Assembly (NCBI GenBank): GCA_026182355.1
Contig: JAPFBL010000371.1
Location: 83,501-147,500 of the forward strand
Direction of reading: 5' to 3'
Source of the DNA: Hermatobates lingyangjiaoensis
Lineage: Eukaryota; Arthropoda; Insecta; Hemiptera; Hermatobatidae
DNA length: 64,000 bases
The notes under the pieces were generated by a model that searched no databases, was not told the origin of the DNA, and saw only the letters and a program-made list of their open reading frames with translations. A program made the position numbers and the translations under genes. Shown here piece by piece: positions 32,770 to 45,286 of the stretch. Positions within the stretch are counted from its first letter, which is position 1, and every line of letters begins with the position of its first letter.

Positions 32770-33515
32770 TAAACCTCTTTCTGTGTCTTCATTGGTAACC
32801 ACATCATTCCCTACCAAATCCATGTAAAATATCTGGGTCTTATTTTAGACTCTAGATTAACATTCAAGCAACACCTCCATAAGAAATCCAAGCTTGGAAT
32901 TTACTTGATGTGTAATCTATATTCTCTTTTCAAATCAAGCAATTCTCCCTATTCGGTCAAGGACCTTGTCTTCTTCGTTATAAGGGGGTTCTTCGTTCAG
33001 CAATGACTTATGGATGCTCCGTCTGGTTTAGAGCTGCACCAACGAACAAGGCGTGTATCCAGATTGTTCAAAATATGTGTGCCCGCCTTATAGCCAGGGC
33101 TCCTTGGTACGCCCGTAATGTTGATATTCACCATGATTTGAAAATGGAATCCATAGATCACCCGACTTACTACCAATGATGACAACAAAATATCTACTCA
33201 TCCAAACCTCCTTGTACAAACTCTAAATCCTGTCGCCAACCTTCCTCAACCTCACTGAATAATTACTTCATCCAGTGACTATCTGACTACCTTTCCAGCT
33301 CATGAATAAAAACATGGAAAACTATGACTAAGAAGACGACATGACCGCGAATACGACATCATTACTGTACAGACTAACTTAATATACGACATGAATTACT
33401 GACATTCCAAGTTATAGTAGCACAGTAAGCAAGCAGTAGAAGGCCTCTGGTCTGGAACTACTAGTTACGACGTGCACTACAGTGCGCGGTTATATTCGTT
33501 GGTTGTTGGCCTTTT
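32770..33515 (+). pseudogene. Jockey-like LINE, decayed RT C-terminal part and 3' UTR
   Basis: The plus strand gives VKYLGLILDSRLTFKQHLHK from about 32826, then after frame changes TYGCSVWFRAAPTNKACIQI and QNMCARLIARAPWYARN and IHHDLKMESID. These are the palm-to-thumb and C-terminal motifs of Jockey-clade RTs (YLGv.LD..LTw..H; YgcpvW; APWyvrN). Several stops and frameshifts show it is dead. The 3' part from 33370 matches 25985-26150 on the other strand. Confidence 0.75.
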
Positions 33516-34174
33516 TCTGTTTCAGCATTGTTGAACCTTTTTTTTAGCACACTTTAAAGCTTTGCTTATATAAGAGGTAGGGTATTTTAATGAACCAGCA
33601 ATGAAATGTATATTAATTTATTTCATCCTTTAAGGAGTTCAGGGCAGCAAAGTTATAATGACCTAGAAAACTTGAGTCAAAAACAGGTATAAATGCATAG
33701 GCTAAAAAACTGGATATTAGCAAGTTCATTGGTCAATATTCTGCATACACTAATCCATAAATTCTTGGTCTGTATTTGGATAAAGTCATCTAAGAAGAAA
33801 TATTTACAATTTACTTCTTTGTATATTGTACATTGAATTTTAGGCAATAATAAATTCCATTTTATTGGAAAGGCATCCCTATTTACAGACTTGGTATACA
33901 TGAACAATACATCTTCAATTGGTCTGAACTATTTAATCCGATTAGAAGAAACTAAACTTAGCTCTTTGGTTTTAAGAAATTCTATACATTAATTACTCAG
34001 AATAGAATAAAAAATTAACCATTGCAAGACTAAATGTTTGATCTCATGAGCTTTCTGTGGCAGAAACTAATCAATTATTCTTTCACTCTACCTTCACTAC
34101 AATAATCCAGTAATTAAGTTATGTGTAGATTGTAATTTTTCAATTTGAAGATAACTTTTAGAAAAAGAAATTGT
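33516..34174. other. AT-rich DNA, nothing recognised
   Basis: No coding or structural signal seen. Confidence 0.4.
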
Positions 34175-34192
34175 TATTGTACTGGGGAATTA

Positions 34193-34512
34193 GGGGGCCA
34201 GGCTAGCTCAGTGGTTACGTGCTCACCTCTGAACTGATAGGACCGGGGTTCAATCCTCACCTGGCCCTCGATTTATTCACGCGGGAGGTGAGAAAATCTG
34301 AGCACGTCGTCCCTCGGAGAAGGACGTTAAACCGTCGGTCCCGAGCCTGTACGATGTCAGGTACTCGTAAAAGATCCCTACTCTTAATACATTTGAGTTA
34401 GGCAAAATTTAGGACTCCCACTGTAGAATCAATCTTCATTGTGTGGTATCACAATGGGCCAATGCTTGGCCTACGTGTGTTCCTTGTGGGACTGCCACTG
34501 TAACCTAATTGG
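34193..34512 (+). mobile_element. tRNA-derived SINE with LOA-type tail
   Basis: The head has box A TAGCTCAGTGG and box B GGTTCAATCC at tRNA spacing (about 34205-34260), so it carries an internal pol III promoter. The body includes TCGATTTATTCACG and GTACGATGTCAGG. The 3' 65 bp (GGTATCACAA, GTGTGTTCC, GCCACTGTAACCTAA) match the 3' end of the LINE at 10142-15444. Flanked by an 18-bp duplication (tattgtactggggaatta at 34175-34192; 34513-34530) with one mismatch. Confidence 0.92.
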
Positions 34513-34530
34513 TATTGTACTGGGTAATTA

Positions 34531-35150
34531 ATTATGGGTTGGAAACAATCATTGTACCACACTCTTGCTCGGCTGTAAAGACAAACAATTTGAAGAAAGG
34601 TGGATAGAGAATAAAGCAAACAAATTAGTAGAGTTTAAGAATGACGAGAAATAATGGAGTTTAGAGTAAGGGAATAATAACTTAACTTAAGAAAGATAAT
34701 AAATTAGGAAAAAGGAAAAGAGAATATTACAAATAAGCTATTGAGTACAATAAGTAAACAAGAATAGCAAATAAATGAAAGAATGAAAATAGATGATAAG
34801 ATTAATAAAATATAAAAAAGGAATAATAAATAAAAAATGGATCATAAACCATACAAAATAAATTACATGAAATAAAATATTTAAGAAAATAAAAAGATAT
34901 TTTTGAATAAATTATTAGAAAAAAATATCATCTCTACAGGTTTAGACAAGATGTCATGAGTAGCTGATGTGTTTGACCTCCCTGTCTCTGTTCTCTTGAA
35001 GATTATATGTATAGTTCTATATATCTATTAATATGAAGCAACTCAACGAGCTTAATCACTAAATTCACTGAAGGAACACATATAAAAGAAGTTACAGAAA
35101 TTAACATTAGTCTACTTGATGATGAGGCAATGGAAAGATAGTAGTGAGTA
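34531..35150. other. AT-rich DNA, nothing recognised
   Basis: 34630-34930 is A-rich with no coding signal. 34621-34680 resembles 32155-32190 (GACGAGAAATAATGGAGTTT, GAGTAAG), a short dispersed repeat. Confidence 0.4.
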
Positions 35151-35154
35151 CTCG

Positions 35155-35340
35155 ATATATACCCTTTATAGTATATGTACATTATATAGTATATATACTA
35201 TAGTATACAGTGTATTTTATAGTATATATTATAGTATATAGTGTATATACTATATATAGTATATATATAGTATATACACTATATATAGTATATGTCCTCT
35301 ATATACTATAGGGTATATAAGTACATAGAATAGAGTATAT
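35155..35340. repeat. AT-rich array of overlapping palindromes
   Basis: Repeated TATAGTATATATACTATA-type units, each self-complementary, over about 180 bp. Different from plain (TA)n because G/C recurs at fixed positions. Could extrude cruciforms. Confidence 0.75.
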
Positions 35341-35400
35341 AAGAAAACAATACAATAATAAGGTATTGTTTTCTTGATTACAAATTACTAATAAACAATT

Positions 35401-35791
35401 TTTCTTCTTCTTGAAACTTGTTCAGGGTTAATATACGAAATCACCTTTTCGCCAATGTTTCGTCTTTATTTTAAGACATCTTCAAGAGCTATAAACTTAC
35501 AAAAAACAATGGACATTTGTCATATGTCGCATTGAAATTGAATAAATTTTGCTGGGTAGCAAGCAGCACATCCAGTAACAGATAACAGCTTTGTTGGTTT
35601 AGTATTAAAAGCTATCCTTGAGGAAGTTAGTTTTTTGAATTTGTTATGATGATTGCAAAGTAGATATGACAAATGTCCATTGTTTTTTGTTTTTTGTTAG
35701 TTTATAGTCCTGAGGATGTCTTAAAATAAAGAGGAAACGTTGGAGAAAAGGTGATTCCATATATTAACCCTGACCAAATTCCAAGAAGAAG
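35401..35791. repeat. Inverted pair of PLE termini (family G), ~125-bp arms
   Basis: Arms 35401-35525 and 35664-35791. The right arm (+) has CCUGAGGAUGUCUU, a stem with AAAGA, then GGAAACGUUGG, a hammerhead-like core. The left arm (-) has UGAAGAUGUCUU and GACGAAACAUUGGCG. The spacer has no coding remnant. Confidence 0.65.
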
Positions 35792-35963
35792 AAAAAGTGT
35801 CTACTCTAGATATACATACTATGTAACCAACCTTTGTACATATTCTGTGAAGTTGTTCATCGCCGCTCAACTTCCTTTTCGGAAGATGACGGTTAAAAGG
35901 GTTGAAATGTTGAATGTTAGTCTTAGTACTTATCTGTTTTTTATGAGTTTTTTTTAAATGTTT

Positions 35964-35967
<4 letters not shown>

Positions 35968-36014
<47 letters not shown>
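35968..36014. repeat. (TA)n microsatellite
   Basis: Uninterrupted TA for about 45 bp, left of the PLE cluster at 36.0-36.7 kb. Confidence 0.9.
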
Positions 36015-36015
<1 letters not shown>

Positions 36016-36042
36016 TATAAATAGGCAGCAAATCTTCTTCTA

Positions 36043-36696
36043 TACAAATGTTGTTGAAAACCATAGCGGCTTCAGTATTAACGATCTTTTTAAGTAAATG
36101 CTCCTTTTTCCTGAACACTTTGCGATGTTCGCTAGCGTAGTTGTAATTTTCTCTCTAACGAGGGAAATACTAGTGAATGGAACTTCTGTCCATATTACTA
36201 ATAAAACCCCCCTTCATTTGCATATTTTAGAAGCATTATATATTAAAGGAAAAAATCCCCTCACTAAATTGTCAAATTAATGATATGTTTGTCATTCCTA
36301 ATTCTAGAAATATTAACCCTAGATTTAAATTTATAAAAAGTGATAGTATTAATTCAACTACTGAGCGCTTGGGGCGCTAGCGAGTTGTAACCTTCCTTGT
36401 ATCACCTGTTATTTGTAGTCTTGTTTATCACATACTTTCCATTCTCATTTTAGTTCATTTTAGTTTACTTTAGTGTTATATATTGTTTTACATACAATAT
36501 CGAAGATGGCCAGTAGGGCGAAAGCTCGATATAGATAATTAAAGGTATTTTAAAACAGTGAAGTTATAAAATGCCCCTGGGAGAGTTACTCCACCTTATT
36601 AACTGTACAACATCGCAAAGTGTTTAGGAAAAAGGAGCATTTACTTAAAAAGATCGTTAATACTGAAGCCGCTATGCTTTTCAACAACATTTGTAT
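36043..36696. mobile_element. Rearranged PLE: inverted 5' ORF fragments around an endonuclease end
   Basis: About 87 bp at 36043-36129 recurs inverted at 36609-36696. On the plus strand the right copy reads QHRKVFRKKEHLLKKIVNTE, AAMLFNNIC, a PLE N-terminal pattern, and it stops at a (TA)n tract (36695-36712). Between them are an endonuclease tail (36133-36360) and a hammerhead-like motif near 36499-36530 (CGAAGAUGGCC..GGGCGAAAGC). The order endonuclease end, terminal repeat, next N-terminus is a head-to-tail PLE junction. Confidence 0.6.
36133..36360 (+). pseudogene. PLE GIY-YIG endonuclease C-terminal remnant
   Basis: Reads HITNKTPLHLHILEALYIKG, KNPLTKLSN, matching the end of PLE endonucleases (H...HI.EALyIK...P.iN). 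The GIY and YIG motifs themselves are not present. Truncated at the left by the inverted N-terminal fragment. Confidence 0.6.
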
Positions 36697-36714
36697 ATAT
36701 ATATATATATAATG

Positions 36715-37580
36715 TTTTTGGAAAACATAAACAGATTCCAAGGTAATCAAATAGTGATCTCTATTCTTTTGAAATAATTGTAAAAGCAATAGAATAATTA
36801 TAACAATATCCTTATGTCAATATAACAAAAAAATCGATAGTCGAAATAACTGATTATAGTAGTAATACTAGTGCTAATTGTAAAACAATAATGTTGTAGC
36901 CCTGAAGATGACATAAATATATGTCGAAGCGTCGGCAAAAAGTACTAGTTTAAAACCATTAGACCTCAACCCTCAAAAAAAATTAATCATATAAATATTG
37001 GGTCAAAAAAGCAAATCATGATATATATATTATCTGGGATGATAATGGTTTATTTTTACAAATACAAATATTTATCAGGAATCGGTTAGTTCCATAAGAC
37101 AAATCAAAATTTCAAAACCAACTTTTGAGTTTTATATAAAATCTTTTAAATAAGTAGAATTTTGAAATTTGCCTATTAAAAAAAAGAATATCTATAGCAT
37201 TAAAGAATTTAAAATTAATAACTTTCAAGTTTTCAATTCTATACTTTTATTCGGTCCGTGAAAATGATATAAAATCAAACAAAAACATCTGATGTTCTAA
37301 AAACATGAAAATTTGTACTATACTTTTCTACGTGGCATTTACATATAATGGTGAATTTTGCTTATAACTTTTTAGTAAAACTTAGTTGAGTTAATTTTTT
37401 ATTTGAAATAAGAAATTTCTTAGAAATTTTCCTTTTTTTTTATGATTCTGTGGGATTTATTACGTTGCTCAACTTAGTGGGTATATAAAATAAGTTGGAA
37501 TTCCTAACTGAGTTATAAGTGTTGCCTTAAGGAAGTAGATTCATGCTGAGAGAGCGATGCTAACTTTTTCCCCAATTCCC
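36715..37580. other. AT-rich DNA with one PLE-like core
   Basis: At 36900-36935 (+) CCUGAAGAUGACAU..AUGUCGAAGCGUCGG has a 5-bp stem and a GAAG in place of GAAA. No other signal. Confidence 0.4.
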
Positions 37581-37592
37581 CAAGATAGGATT

Positions 37593-37618
37593 GGGGGGGG
37601 GGGGGTGTTGGGGGGTTG
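37593..37618 (+). other. G-rich tract, possible G-quadruplex
   Basis: Thirteen consecutive G's, then TGTT, G6, TT and GG. Very unusual in this AT-rich DNA. Enough G-tracts for an intramolecular quadruplex. Confidence 0.7.
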
Positions 37619-37829
37619 GAAGAAGAAGTTAGGAAAGTCTGCCCTGAACCTTTCATTTGGAAAACGAAAATCATGTATATGTGAAGCGCCTGTCAAATAG
37701 AATTACTCAATGTTTGATATAACAGTACTTGTGTATATTGTATCGTAATCAAGGCTAACTCTAAGAATTTGATATCTGTTTTGCAAAGCGACTTGCATAT
37801 TAGTAGAATTCCAATATTGTTTAATGATT

Positions 37830-38376
37830 CTGAGGTAAAATGGATAAACCAACAAAAGTCTCCACACAAATGAAGTTTTATTCAATGCGTTTCGAACACT
37901 TTGTGTTCATCATCAGGAAGACACTATAATACAAATTATATCTAATTAGTTACAAAAATTAGAGTGAAATAATAAAATTGAATTAAGAGAATTCAAGACA
38001 TACCCAAGGATGTGGTACTGACGGATTGGTCCAGTGAACACAACTGGAAACAGATCCGTTGCGAAAGAGTGGGGATAGGCATTTAGGAGATAAGGTGACA
38101 AAGGCTTCGGATATGCTTGAAAACCGTTAACTGAAATAGAGAAGGCCAGAACCACTAATTTAGAGGAAAGAAACTTTTTTTTTATTTATTTTTTAATTTA
38201 TTCTTTGTGATCTTAGGAACAGTTTAAGAAATTTTATTTCACTCTAAGTTTTGTAACTAATGAGATATAATTTGTATTATAGTGTCTTCCTGATGATGAA
38301 CACAAAGTGTTTGAAACGCGTTGAATAAAAATTCATTTGTATGGAGACTTTTGTTGGTTTATCCATTTTACCTCAG
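37830..38376. repeat. Inverted pair of PLE termini (family F), ~144-bp arms
   Basis: Arms 37830-37973 and 38233-38376 with few differences. The right arm (+) has CUGAUGAUGAACAC..GUGUUUGAAACGCGUUG, a hammerhead-like core with a 6-bp stem. The left half and part of the spacer recur at 53270-53520 (GATCCGTTGCGAAAGAGTGG). Confidence 0.7.
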
Positions 38377-41300
38377 TATGAGTATATACCACACAATTAC
38401 GGATTGCACAACTAATGATTGTTTAATAACTTTTTTTAAGGAATTTAAAAAAACTTATGACTTTACCAAAAATGTAGAGATACATATTCTAATTGATGTG
38501 AATTGTATTTAAATTGTATTAAATTAAAACAGCTGATTAAAATTGTATTTGCAACTTTTTCTCTGTGAGGTCATCAAAACTAAAAAGAAAAACTTTTGAA
38601 GTGTAAAATGACCGCCTATTTGTTTGCATTTTGAGTTCACCTCTCAATAATCTAGGTATTGTTACTGAGAAACTTTATTAAATCAAAAATTCGATAATTC
38701 TTGAGTGGGTTTTACTTCAATCAACTGATAGAAATTATAAACTCTAAGTTAATTAATTGAACGACTGAATTATTCTTTCTTCAATCCAAAAGTATTACAT
38801 TAATTAGTAGTTATTTTATACATTTCGCAATCATTTGAAAATATCATATGAAGCAGAAATAGTTGGAGTGTTGTCTTTTTTAGTTATATACATTATACGT
38901 ATTGATAACAACAGTATTCAACAAATATGAGTATAGAAAACCTCATAGGACTTCAAGATTACGAAATAACTTTTCCACCTTTTACTATGAAACAAGAAAT
39001 GAATTCTATACAAATTTAATTAAAATTTTAATGGAAAACAGTAGTTCCAGTTTTTTAATTAATAATAAGAGAAATATCAATGCATTATTACAGAAAAACA
39101 CGGATCTAAATAATTTAATGCAACATTATAGTTTAGTTAATTAAGCGAACTATTAGTGTTTTAAAACGATGATAACATTAACGTTGTAGTTTAAAACAGA
39201 AGAAAGTTTCAAATTTCCGTATTGTGAAAGATAATTACAAATGATAAAGAATTATTTAAATTAAATGGATCTGAAATAATCCTAGTGTTTCAGAAGAAAT
39301 GGAGTGAAAAATTATTATTTTCTAATGTAAAAGTAAAAAGAAAACAAATAAAGTTGTAAAATAATCTTATTCATGGAGATAAGTTAAGTATAGTGACTAT
39401 AAAAAAGCATAATACGGAGAAACAAAGTGTTTTCTGGAAAAGTGCCTAATGGATTATAGTAATTTAATAGTAATCACTATATGTAGTGTAACTGCCCTGG
39501 CATTTCACACATTAATCAAATGTTAGACGTACAGTTTTGAAACCGCAATTATTTTTAGACAATGAACTACATGACAGAAAAAAAAACGCCATCAATGCTT
39601 TAAATTAAAAAAACAAAAAACAAAATCTATTAAGTATATAAGTGACTGAGTAAGTTTTTAAAAAGGCTTATATCAAAAAAAGGTTATATTTTTTAAATTA
39701 ATTTATTTTGAACTAGTATAAGATATTTGTAATTTTAGCGAAGAATATTTTTGAATGTTTAATGAAAATTTGTTTTTTTTTATCAAAACCAGTTTACCTG
39801 TATTAATCCACTGTAAGAAACAAACACAGTTATTAGGTGTTCATATTTTTATTCATTCATTGCAAAACCAATATTTCGTTTTAAAATATGTTTATATCTT
39901 TATAATTTATTTATGTTTATTCTCTTAAATGTGTTAAGTATCAGTATGTTTCTTATATTGACGTTATTTGATTTCTATAACTTAATTTTTTTGTATTTGA
40001 AGGCCTATTAAGAATAATGTACATTATGCCATAGACATTTTTTTTAACAGATGGTATGATTATTTATTTTTATTTGATAGTTCCAAGAAATTTATTTTCG
40101 GTATAAATTTCGTTAGATATTCCTTAAGATAAAAATTGCACTTTTTATACCAATATTTTAACAAAAAAGCTTGTGAAATCTATTAATATTTTAGAGAAAG
40201 TCTTTTCTTTTTATCTAAGGTGATACGGAAACTAATGATTGTTGCGGTTTTGCTAATACAAATAAATATTTATCTGAGCATCTTCCTAAGACAGTATCAC
40301 ACCAGGCTAACGGTAGAGCGATATAACTTCAGACAATGAAAACTTACGTCCAATAGGATTGTAGCGCTGTTGTGTTGAAACAACACGAATTAATTAAGAA
40401 CCTTAACAAACACAGCGTACACATTTACTGTCTAATTAAATAGATATGCAAATTAGGACAAGCTTGCATACTCGTGTCTCTTGTAAGATCCAACCATGCT
40501 CACTATCGTTACTCTAAAGAGTTCATTTCGCTTACTTAATTTATTAAAGTGATTACAAGAAAAGGGAGAAAAGTTTAACTATTATTCAAGAAAGCTCTGC
40601 CAAGTTAAAAGATGCTATAAACATATAAGTATATTTAATATTATGAGCCATGTGTATCTACTAATGAGATAACCAAAGCAAGACTAACTCTTACAGCCTT
40701 AAAATAAGTAAATTAGGGTTTTGTTAATGATCTGCGGTAGTAGAAATCTTTGAGCTTTATTTAATGATTTAATATAACTTATCGTTTTCATGTATCATAC
40801 ATGCAGTATATCATAATAACTATCTCTATTAGTTTCTTCATATAATAGAGTAATGAGTAGTATGTTTTACAGGGTTTTCAAACATGGCTCTTTAGCAGTT
40901 GGTGTTTGTCTTCCATAATGTAATACCCCATACTAAAACTACTAAACATCTCTCCAAGGGCATCCATTTCTTCTAAAGTTCAGTTTCTCCAGAATGTTTA
41001 TCAAGAAAAAAAAAGCATGGAACAAATTTAATACACCAGTTAAATGAACTACATTAAACAATGTTATATCGAAACAGACAAATTACAATGCAGATTGGAG
41101 TAACAGGCAGAGCCCACTGCGTTGACCCACAACTGGCATCCGGCCATCCATACAGAGGCTAGGTACCGTGATAGGCAAATTTTTCAGCTTTTCTTTATTA
41201 TAGTCAACTTAACTCTGACAATTTTCCCAGTAGTATGGAGCAACTAAGAAATGGATTAAAGCTATGATTTCAAGAAATTATTCAATATTACCATGCATAG

Positions 41301-41435
41301 CTTTTGTAACTTTAAAGAGCAAACTCAATATTCAATTGACATCATACCTTTATTTATATTAATGGTTCTTTTATTTTATTGATATATAACCAAAAAGGTA
41401 AAGTAGGTATTTTAAGAAAGCCTTGATACTAAAAC
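38377..41435. other. AT-rich DNA, no recognised gene
   Basis: Three kb with no domain-bearing frame and no clear repeat. The 80-codon frame at 38902-39144 (+) is N- and K-rich and unrecognised. Confidence 0.4.
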
Positions 41436-41444
41436 CGCAGCTTT

Positions 41445-41664
41445 CATTTTTGTTTGTTTTTGGTTTATGTTGATGAAGTAGCCAGGCACCTCTGCTCAAG
41501 GCTTTGCCTTCTAGGAGGTCCTCCACAAAAAGTAGAAAGCAGGAAATAAAGAGAAAAATCTCTTTTATGTAAACTAAATGATACTAATAATTCATGTATA
41601 TCCATTTATTTATATTGTTACTATATGTTTGTGGAGAGTCAAATAAATTTATTATTATTATTAT
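41445..41664 (+). mobile_element. Probable LINE 3' end with (ATT)n tail
   Basis: Less AT-rich block (GTAGCCAGGCACCTCTGC, CTAGGAGGTCCTCC) followed by AGTCAAATAAATTTATTATT and an ATT run at about 41645-41664. Microsatellite-like tails are typical of several non-LTR clades. No coding part seen. Confidence 0.4.
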
Positions 41665-42674
41665 CATAAATGTCCACTTAACGCACAGAAAGATATCAAA
41701 CGTTCTATTCAAAGCCCAATTCAAAGAAATTTGACTCAAAGAGTTAAATCATGTAAAACTAAAAACATAAGTCACCTAAAAGATATAAAACGAACTTTAA
41801 AAACAAAGAGAACATAAGTCTTTACGAAAAATTTAATAAAGGTATTCAACCTTTTTACCAAGACTGGAAATATTATTAGAAAATGTTTCTTTTGAATAAA
41901 ATATTATCCTAAATAATAAATAATTGTAAATAATGAAATACGTTATAGGAAATGGTATATCAATATTTGCGAGAAATGCAAAGTGAAAAACTATTAATTA
42001 TAACACAGTAAATGTTTTAGAAATTACTTGCATTGGCTTTGTATTATTACAAATTTTACATCAAACTTAGAAAAGTGTTAGTAAACTTTGAAAAAGTACT
42101 TTTTAATCAATAATTTGAGAGTAGTTTTTGCTTATTTATCCACTATTCATATTCAACTACGGTAAAGTAGTGAGATATAAATAAACCCGTAAACGGCAGA
42201 AATGAAAAAAATAGGTGGGATCTTTCGCCCAGTAGCAACCTTCCTCAGGGGTAACTTATGACTTTGGCAAAATATATTAGTCAAATTTTAGAATGTATTA
42301 CTGAAGTCAATACTATTCACATTGATGTGAAGATGAAAGATGATAGGAGTGGAATCATCATATTAGTGCTGTCAATTGATGAAAATAATTAAATTAATGA
42401 ACTGTTTGAAACCTTTTTGGGCGTTTTAATTCATAAATGTCTGTCCTAAGATTTTTAGTGTCGAGTAATAATCATTAATGGTCCTTACTTTAACAAAATC
42501 AACTAAGGTCAAAATAAGGAACCAAATGTAAAACAAGCCCGGAATTATGGTTGTGGCATAACTAAAATTATTACTAAAAAAGTTATCCACACCTTCCATC
42601 TATAAAACTGTCCTGAAGATAAAACTTACTACTTGTAAATAAATATAGAAATTTGAAATATAATATAATTGTTA
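41665..42674. other. AT-rich DNA with one PLE-like core
   Basis: At 42220-42250 (-) CCUGAGGAAGGUUGC..GGGCGAAAGAUCCC has the CUGANGA-stem-GAAA layout. No inverted partner found. Confidence 0.4.
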
Positions 42675-42990
42675 GCATCACAGGGAGACTAGTTTAGGTG
42701 CTGGCTCCTGGACTGATAGGTCCGGGATTCAATATCCATTCTGGCCATCGATTTATTAACGCAGGAGGTAAATAAACCTGATCACGTCATCACTTGTAGA
42801 GGACTTTAAGCCAAATGTCCCGAGCCAGTCCCATGTCAGGCACTCATAAAGATCCCTATTTTAAATGCACTTGAATAGTTATAATTTAGGATTCCCAATG
42901 TAGAATATGAAGTTTGTGGTTTCACAATGGGTCAATGTTTGGCATACGTGTATTTCCTTTTAAACCTGCCACTGTAACCTAACCTAATCT
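42675..42990 (+). mobile_element. Old tRNA-derived SINE copy
   Basis: Aligns along its length with the SINE at 34193-34512 (CTGATAGGTCCGGGATTCAAT, TCGATTTATTAACG, CCATGTCAGGCACTC, GCCACTGTAACCTAACC) but with many substitutions, including in box A. Clearly older than the copies at 34.2 and 47.5 kb. Confidence 0.85.
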
Positions 42991-43930
42991 AGTATTACAG
43001 GAGTTTTTTTGCTAAGAATTAAAGCAGAATTTTTAATATTTTTACTCATAACAATTTCATGTTACTTAATTGTGTTATTTTCAGCCAATGTATGAACTTA
43101 ATAAAGAAATAATTCGGCTATGAAACTGTAGTAGTTCTAAACTACGATTTTTGGAATTTATTTTTCAATATAAATGTGTATACAGATTAGATGTAAGCAA
43201 TTGGTTTGTTTGGCAATGCATTTTGTGAAATGAAGACGGTTTGACAATAGCAGATGTTCATGGCTAGAAGTGAGTGGGTGTTAGTGTGAGAGGAAGGGGG
43301 AGTGAGAGAGAGAGAGAGAGAGTGAGAGAGTAGGGTGGCTAATGGATTGGGCTGAGGTGTTTAATACAAAAATTGGACTAAAGTGTTATTAATGGGAGGT
43401 GGGTGTTTGGAACTTAATAAAGATCTATAGCAGGCCACACAGCTTTGTGCTGGCCTCAAGCATCACGCCAGAGTTCAAACTCTACTGCCATTCACACCAT
43501 ATCTCAAATCGTCTCATCACACCTTCTTCATTATTTCCCATCATCATCATCGTCGGATATCTATTATGATGACAAGTTATCCCATTGTTTATTCTTACAG
43601 TCAAACTTCAACATTTAGAATAACATCCTAAATATGGTGGCTATCACTGCCTCATTTAACGTAATCTATATTTGTTACAAGCAAAGCAAAGATAAATGGT
43701 TAAGTCTTGATCTTTAGTAAGGAATAGAACTACGTGTCTTTCTTCACCCAATAAAATGATAAAATCTGACGTTCAATACAAGTTTCTATACAAATCTAAA
43801 CACTAGCGTGTTGAAGTAATCATTCTCAGCTACAGCCAGCTATTTATTATTTCATAAGTGTCCAAGAGAAGTGCATGGATTAAAACGACATAAGATAGAA
43901 AACGGGCCAAACTTTCATATAGTAAAATAC
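42991..43930. other. No recognised gene; short (GA)n run
   Basis: GA repeats at 43304-43331. 43430-43520 is less AT-rich, with a box B-like GTTTGAACTC on the minus strand, but no box A. Confidence 0.4.
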
Positions 43931-43934
43931 AACA

Positions 43935-43935
<1 letters not shown>

Positions 43936-43969
<34 letters not shown>

Positions 43970-43993
43970 CACTCACACACACACACACATATT

Positions 43994-44026
<33 letters not shown>

Positions 44027-44038
44027 TATATATAATAT
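43936..44038. repeat. (CA)n-(TA)n compound microsatellite
   Basis: Long CA run with a short CTCCACT interruption, then TA repeats. Confidence 0.9.
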
Positions 44039-44086
44039 AGCAATATTTCACCATAAAGACGTGAAATAAAATCATTGTTCAAACCA

Positions 44087-44089
44087 CTG

Positions 44090-44120
<31 letters not shown>

Positions 44121-44144
44121 TATTATATATATAATATATATATA
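44087..44144. repeat. (TA)n tract at the palindrome end
   Basis: TA repeats running straight into the left arm of the PLE palindrome. Confidence 0.9.
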
Positions 44145-44529
44145 CCTCATTAAAGATCTTGCCAACATTAAGTTTAGTATGTTTCCTACATACCTTTTCA
44201 AGGTTTCGAATGCTACCTTTCCATCTCTGTGGTACCATATAAATTAACTCACCGATTTTTTTATCTTTCATTGTATTTTTTCATATTACATTTCCGACGT
44301 TTCGGTCTACGTTGACCATTTTCAAGGATTCTATATACAAGGTTTTTTTAAAACAATTCTAATAAATACTTATTTACAATGACAATTACCTCACTTCTAT
44401 CAAACATAACTAATAATAAAATATTCTTTTAAAAAACACTACCTTAATACACATGAGTAACAGGTTTGCTACAAAATTCCCTACATGAACATTTACACAA
44501 CATTATTTAAATCACTATATAGTTATTTT

Positions 44530-45252
44530 TCACGAATGTAACTTTAAAATTCTGGAAAAACAACAGGACTGATCATTAATGTTCGGCTTCTTTTCCTTTA
44601 TGCATAATGATTCAATTATGTGCAGCCTCGTGTGATTATTTTCTGCATATAATACTTCAATGTTGTCTTCCAGCATTTTTCTACTTAGCCTGCTTTTATG
44701 TATGTTCATTGTGTGTTCTTTCAGTCCTCCGGCTGCGAGATGCATAGTAAGTCTGCGTGAAAGTGTTGTCGTCGTAGAACCAATGTAGCTCGATTTTAGG
44801 AGCTCACAGTCTCCTATAGTGCAATTATATCTGTACACTACATTGGTTTTTTGTAGTTGTGTTTTTTGTTGTAGGTTGTTCCTAATTATCATATTTGCTG
44901 TGCAGGAACTCTTGTAGTAAATACTAATATTAGCTTGTCTGCCGAGTTAACACATGTTGTATTTCTTTTAATTATGGCCTTCAAAATTCTTTCATCCTTT
45001 TTATATTCATTAGAGAATTGATTCTTATAATACACCGTTTGTATTCTTCCTTCTTCACCCAGCTGATGCTCTTGATTATTGTTTGAATTTATATTCTTCA
45101 TATATTTCCTTAAAATATTGTCGAAGTGTTGGTTACTATAACCATTGTTGACCAATACTTGTTTAATCCTTTCTACTGCTTGGTCGAAGAGAAGCCAGTC
45201 AGACGATGTCTTGAATGCTCTATGTATAAGTGCCTTAATTGTTCCATCTTTA
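44530..45252 (-). pseudogene. PLE RT-thumb and GIY-YIG endonuclease, frameshifted copy
   Basis: The minus-strand counterpart of 45287-46010. One missing A near 44931 splits it into an 88-codon and a 120-codon frame. The endonuclease part keeps VVYRYNC, CTIGDC, YIGSTTTTLSRRL and the terminal HIIESLCIKEKKPNIND. 5'-truncated at the palindrome centre. Confidence 0.8.
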
Positions 45253-45286
45253 TATCTTTCTGGGCACTCACTTAGAATAACTCACT

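Noticed and set aside
43430..43520. Possible SINE on the minus strand (GTTTGAACTC box B-like)
   Set aside because: No box A at the right distance and no target duplication or tail.
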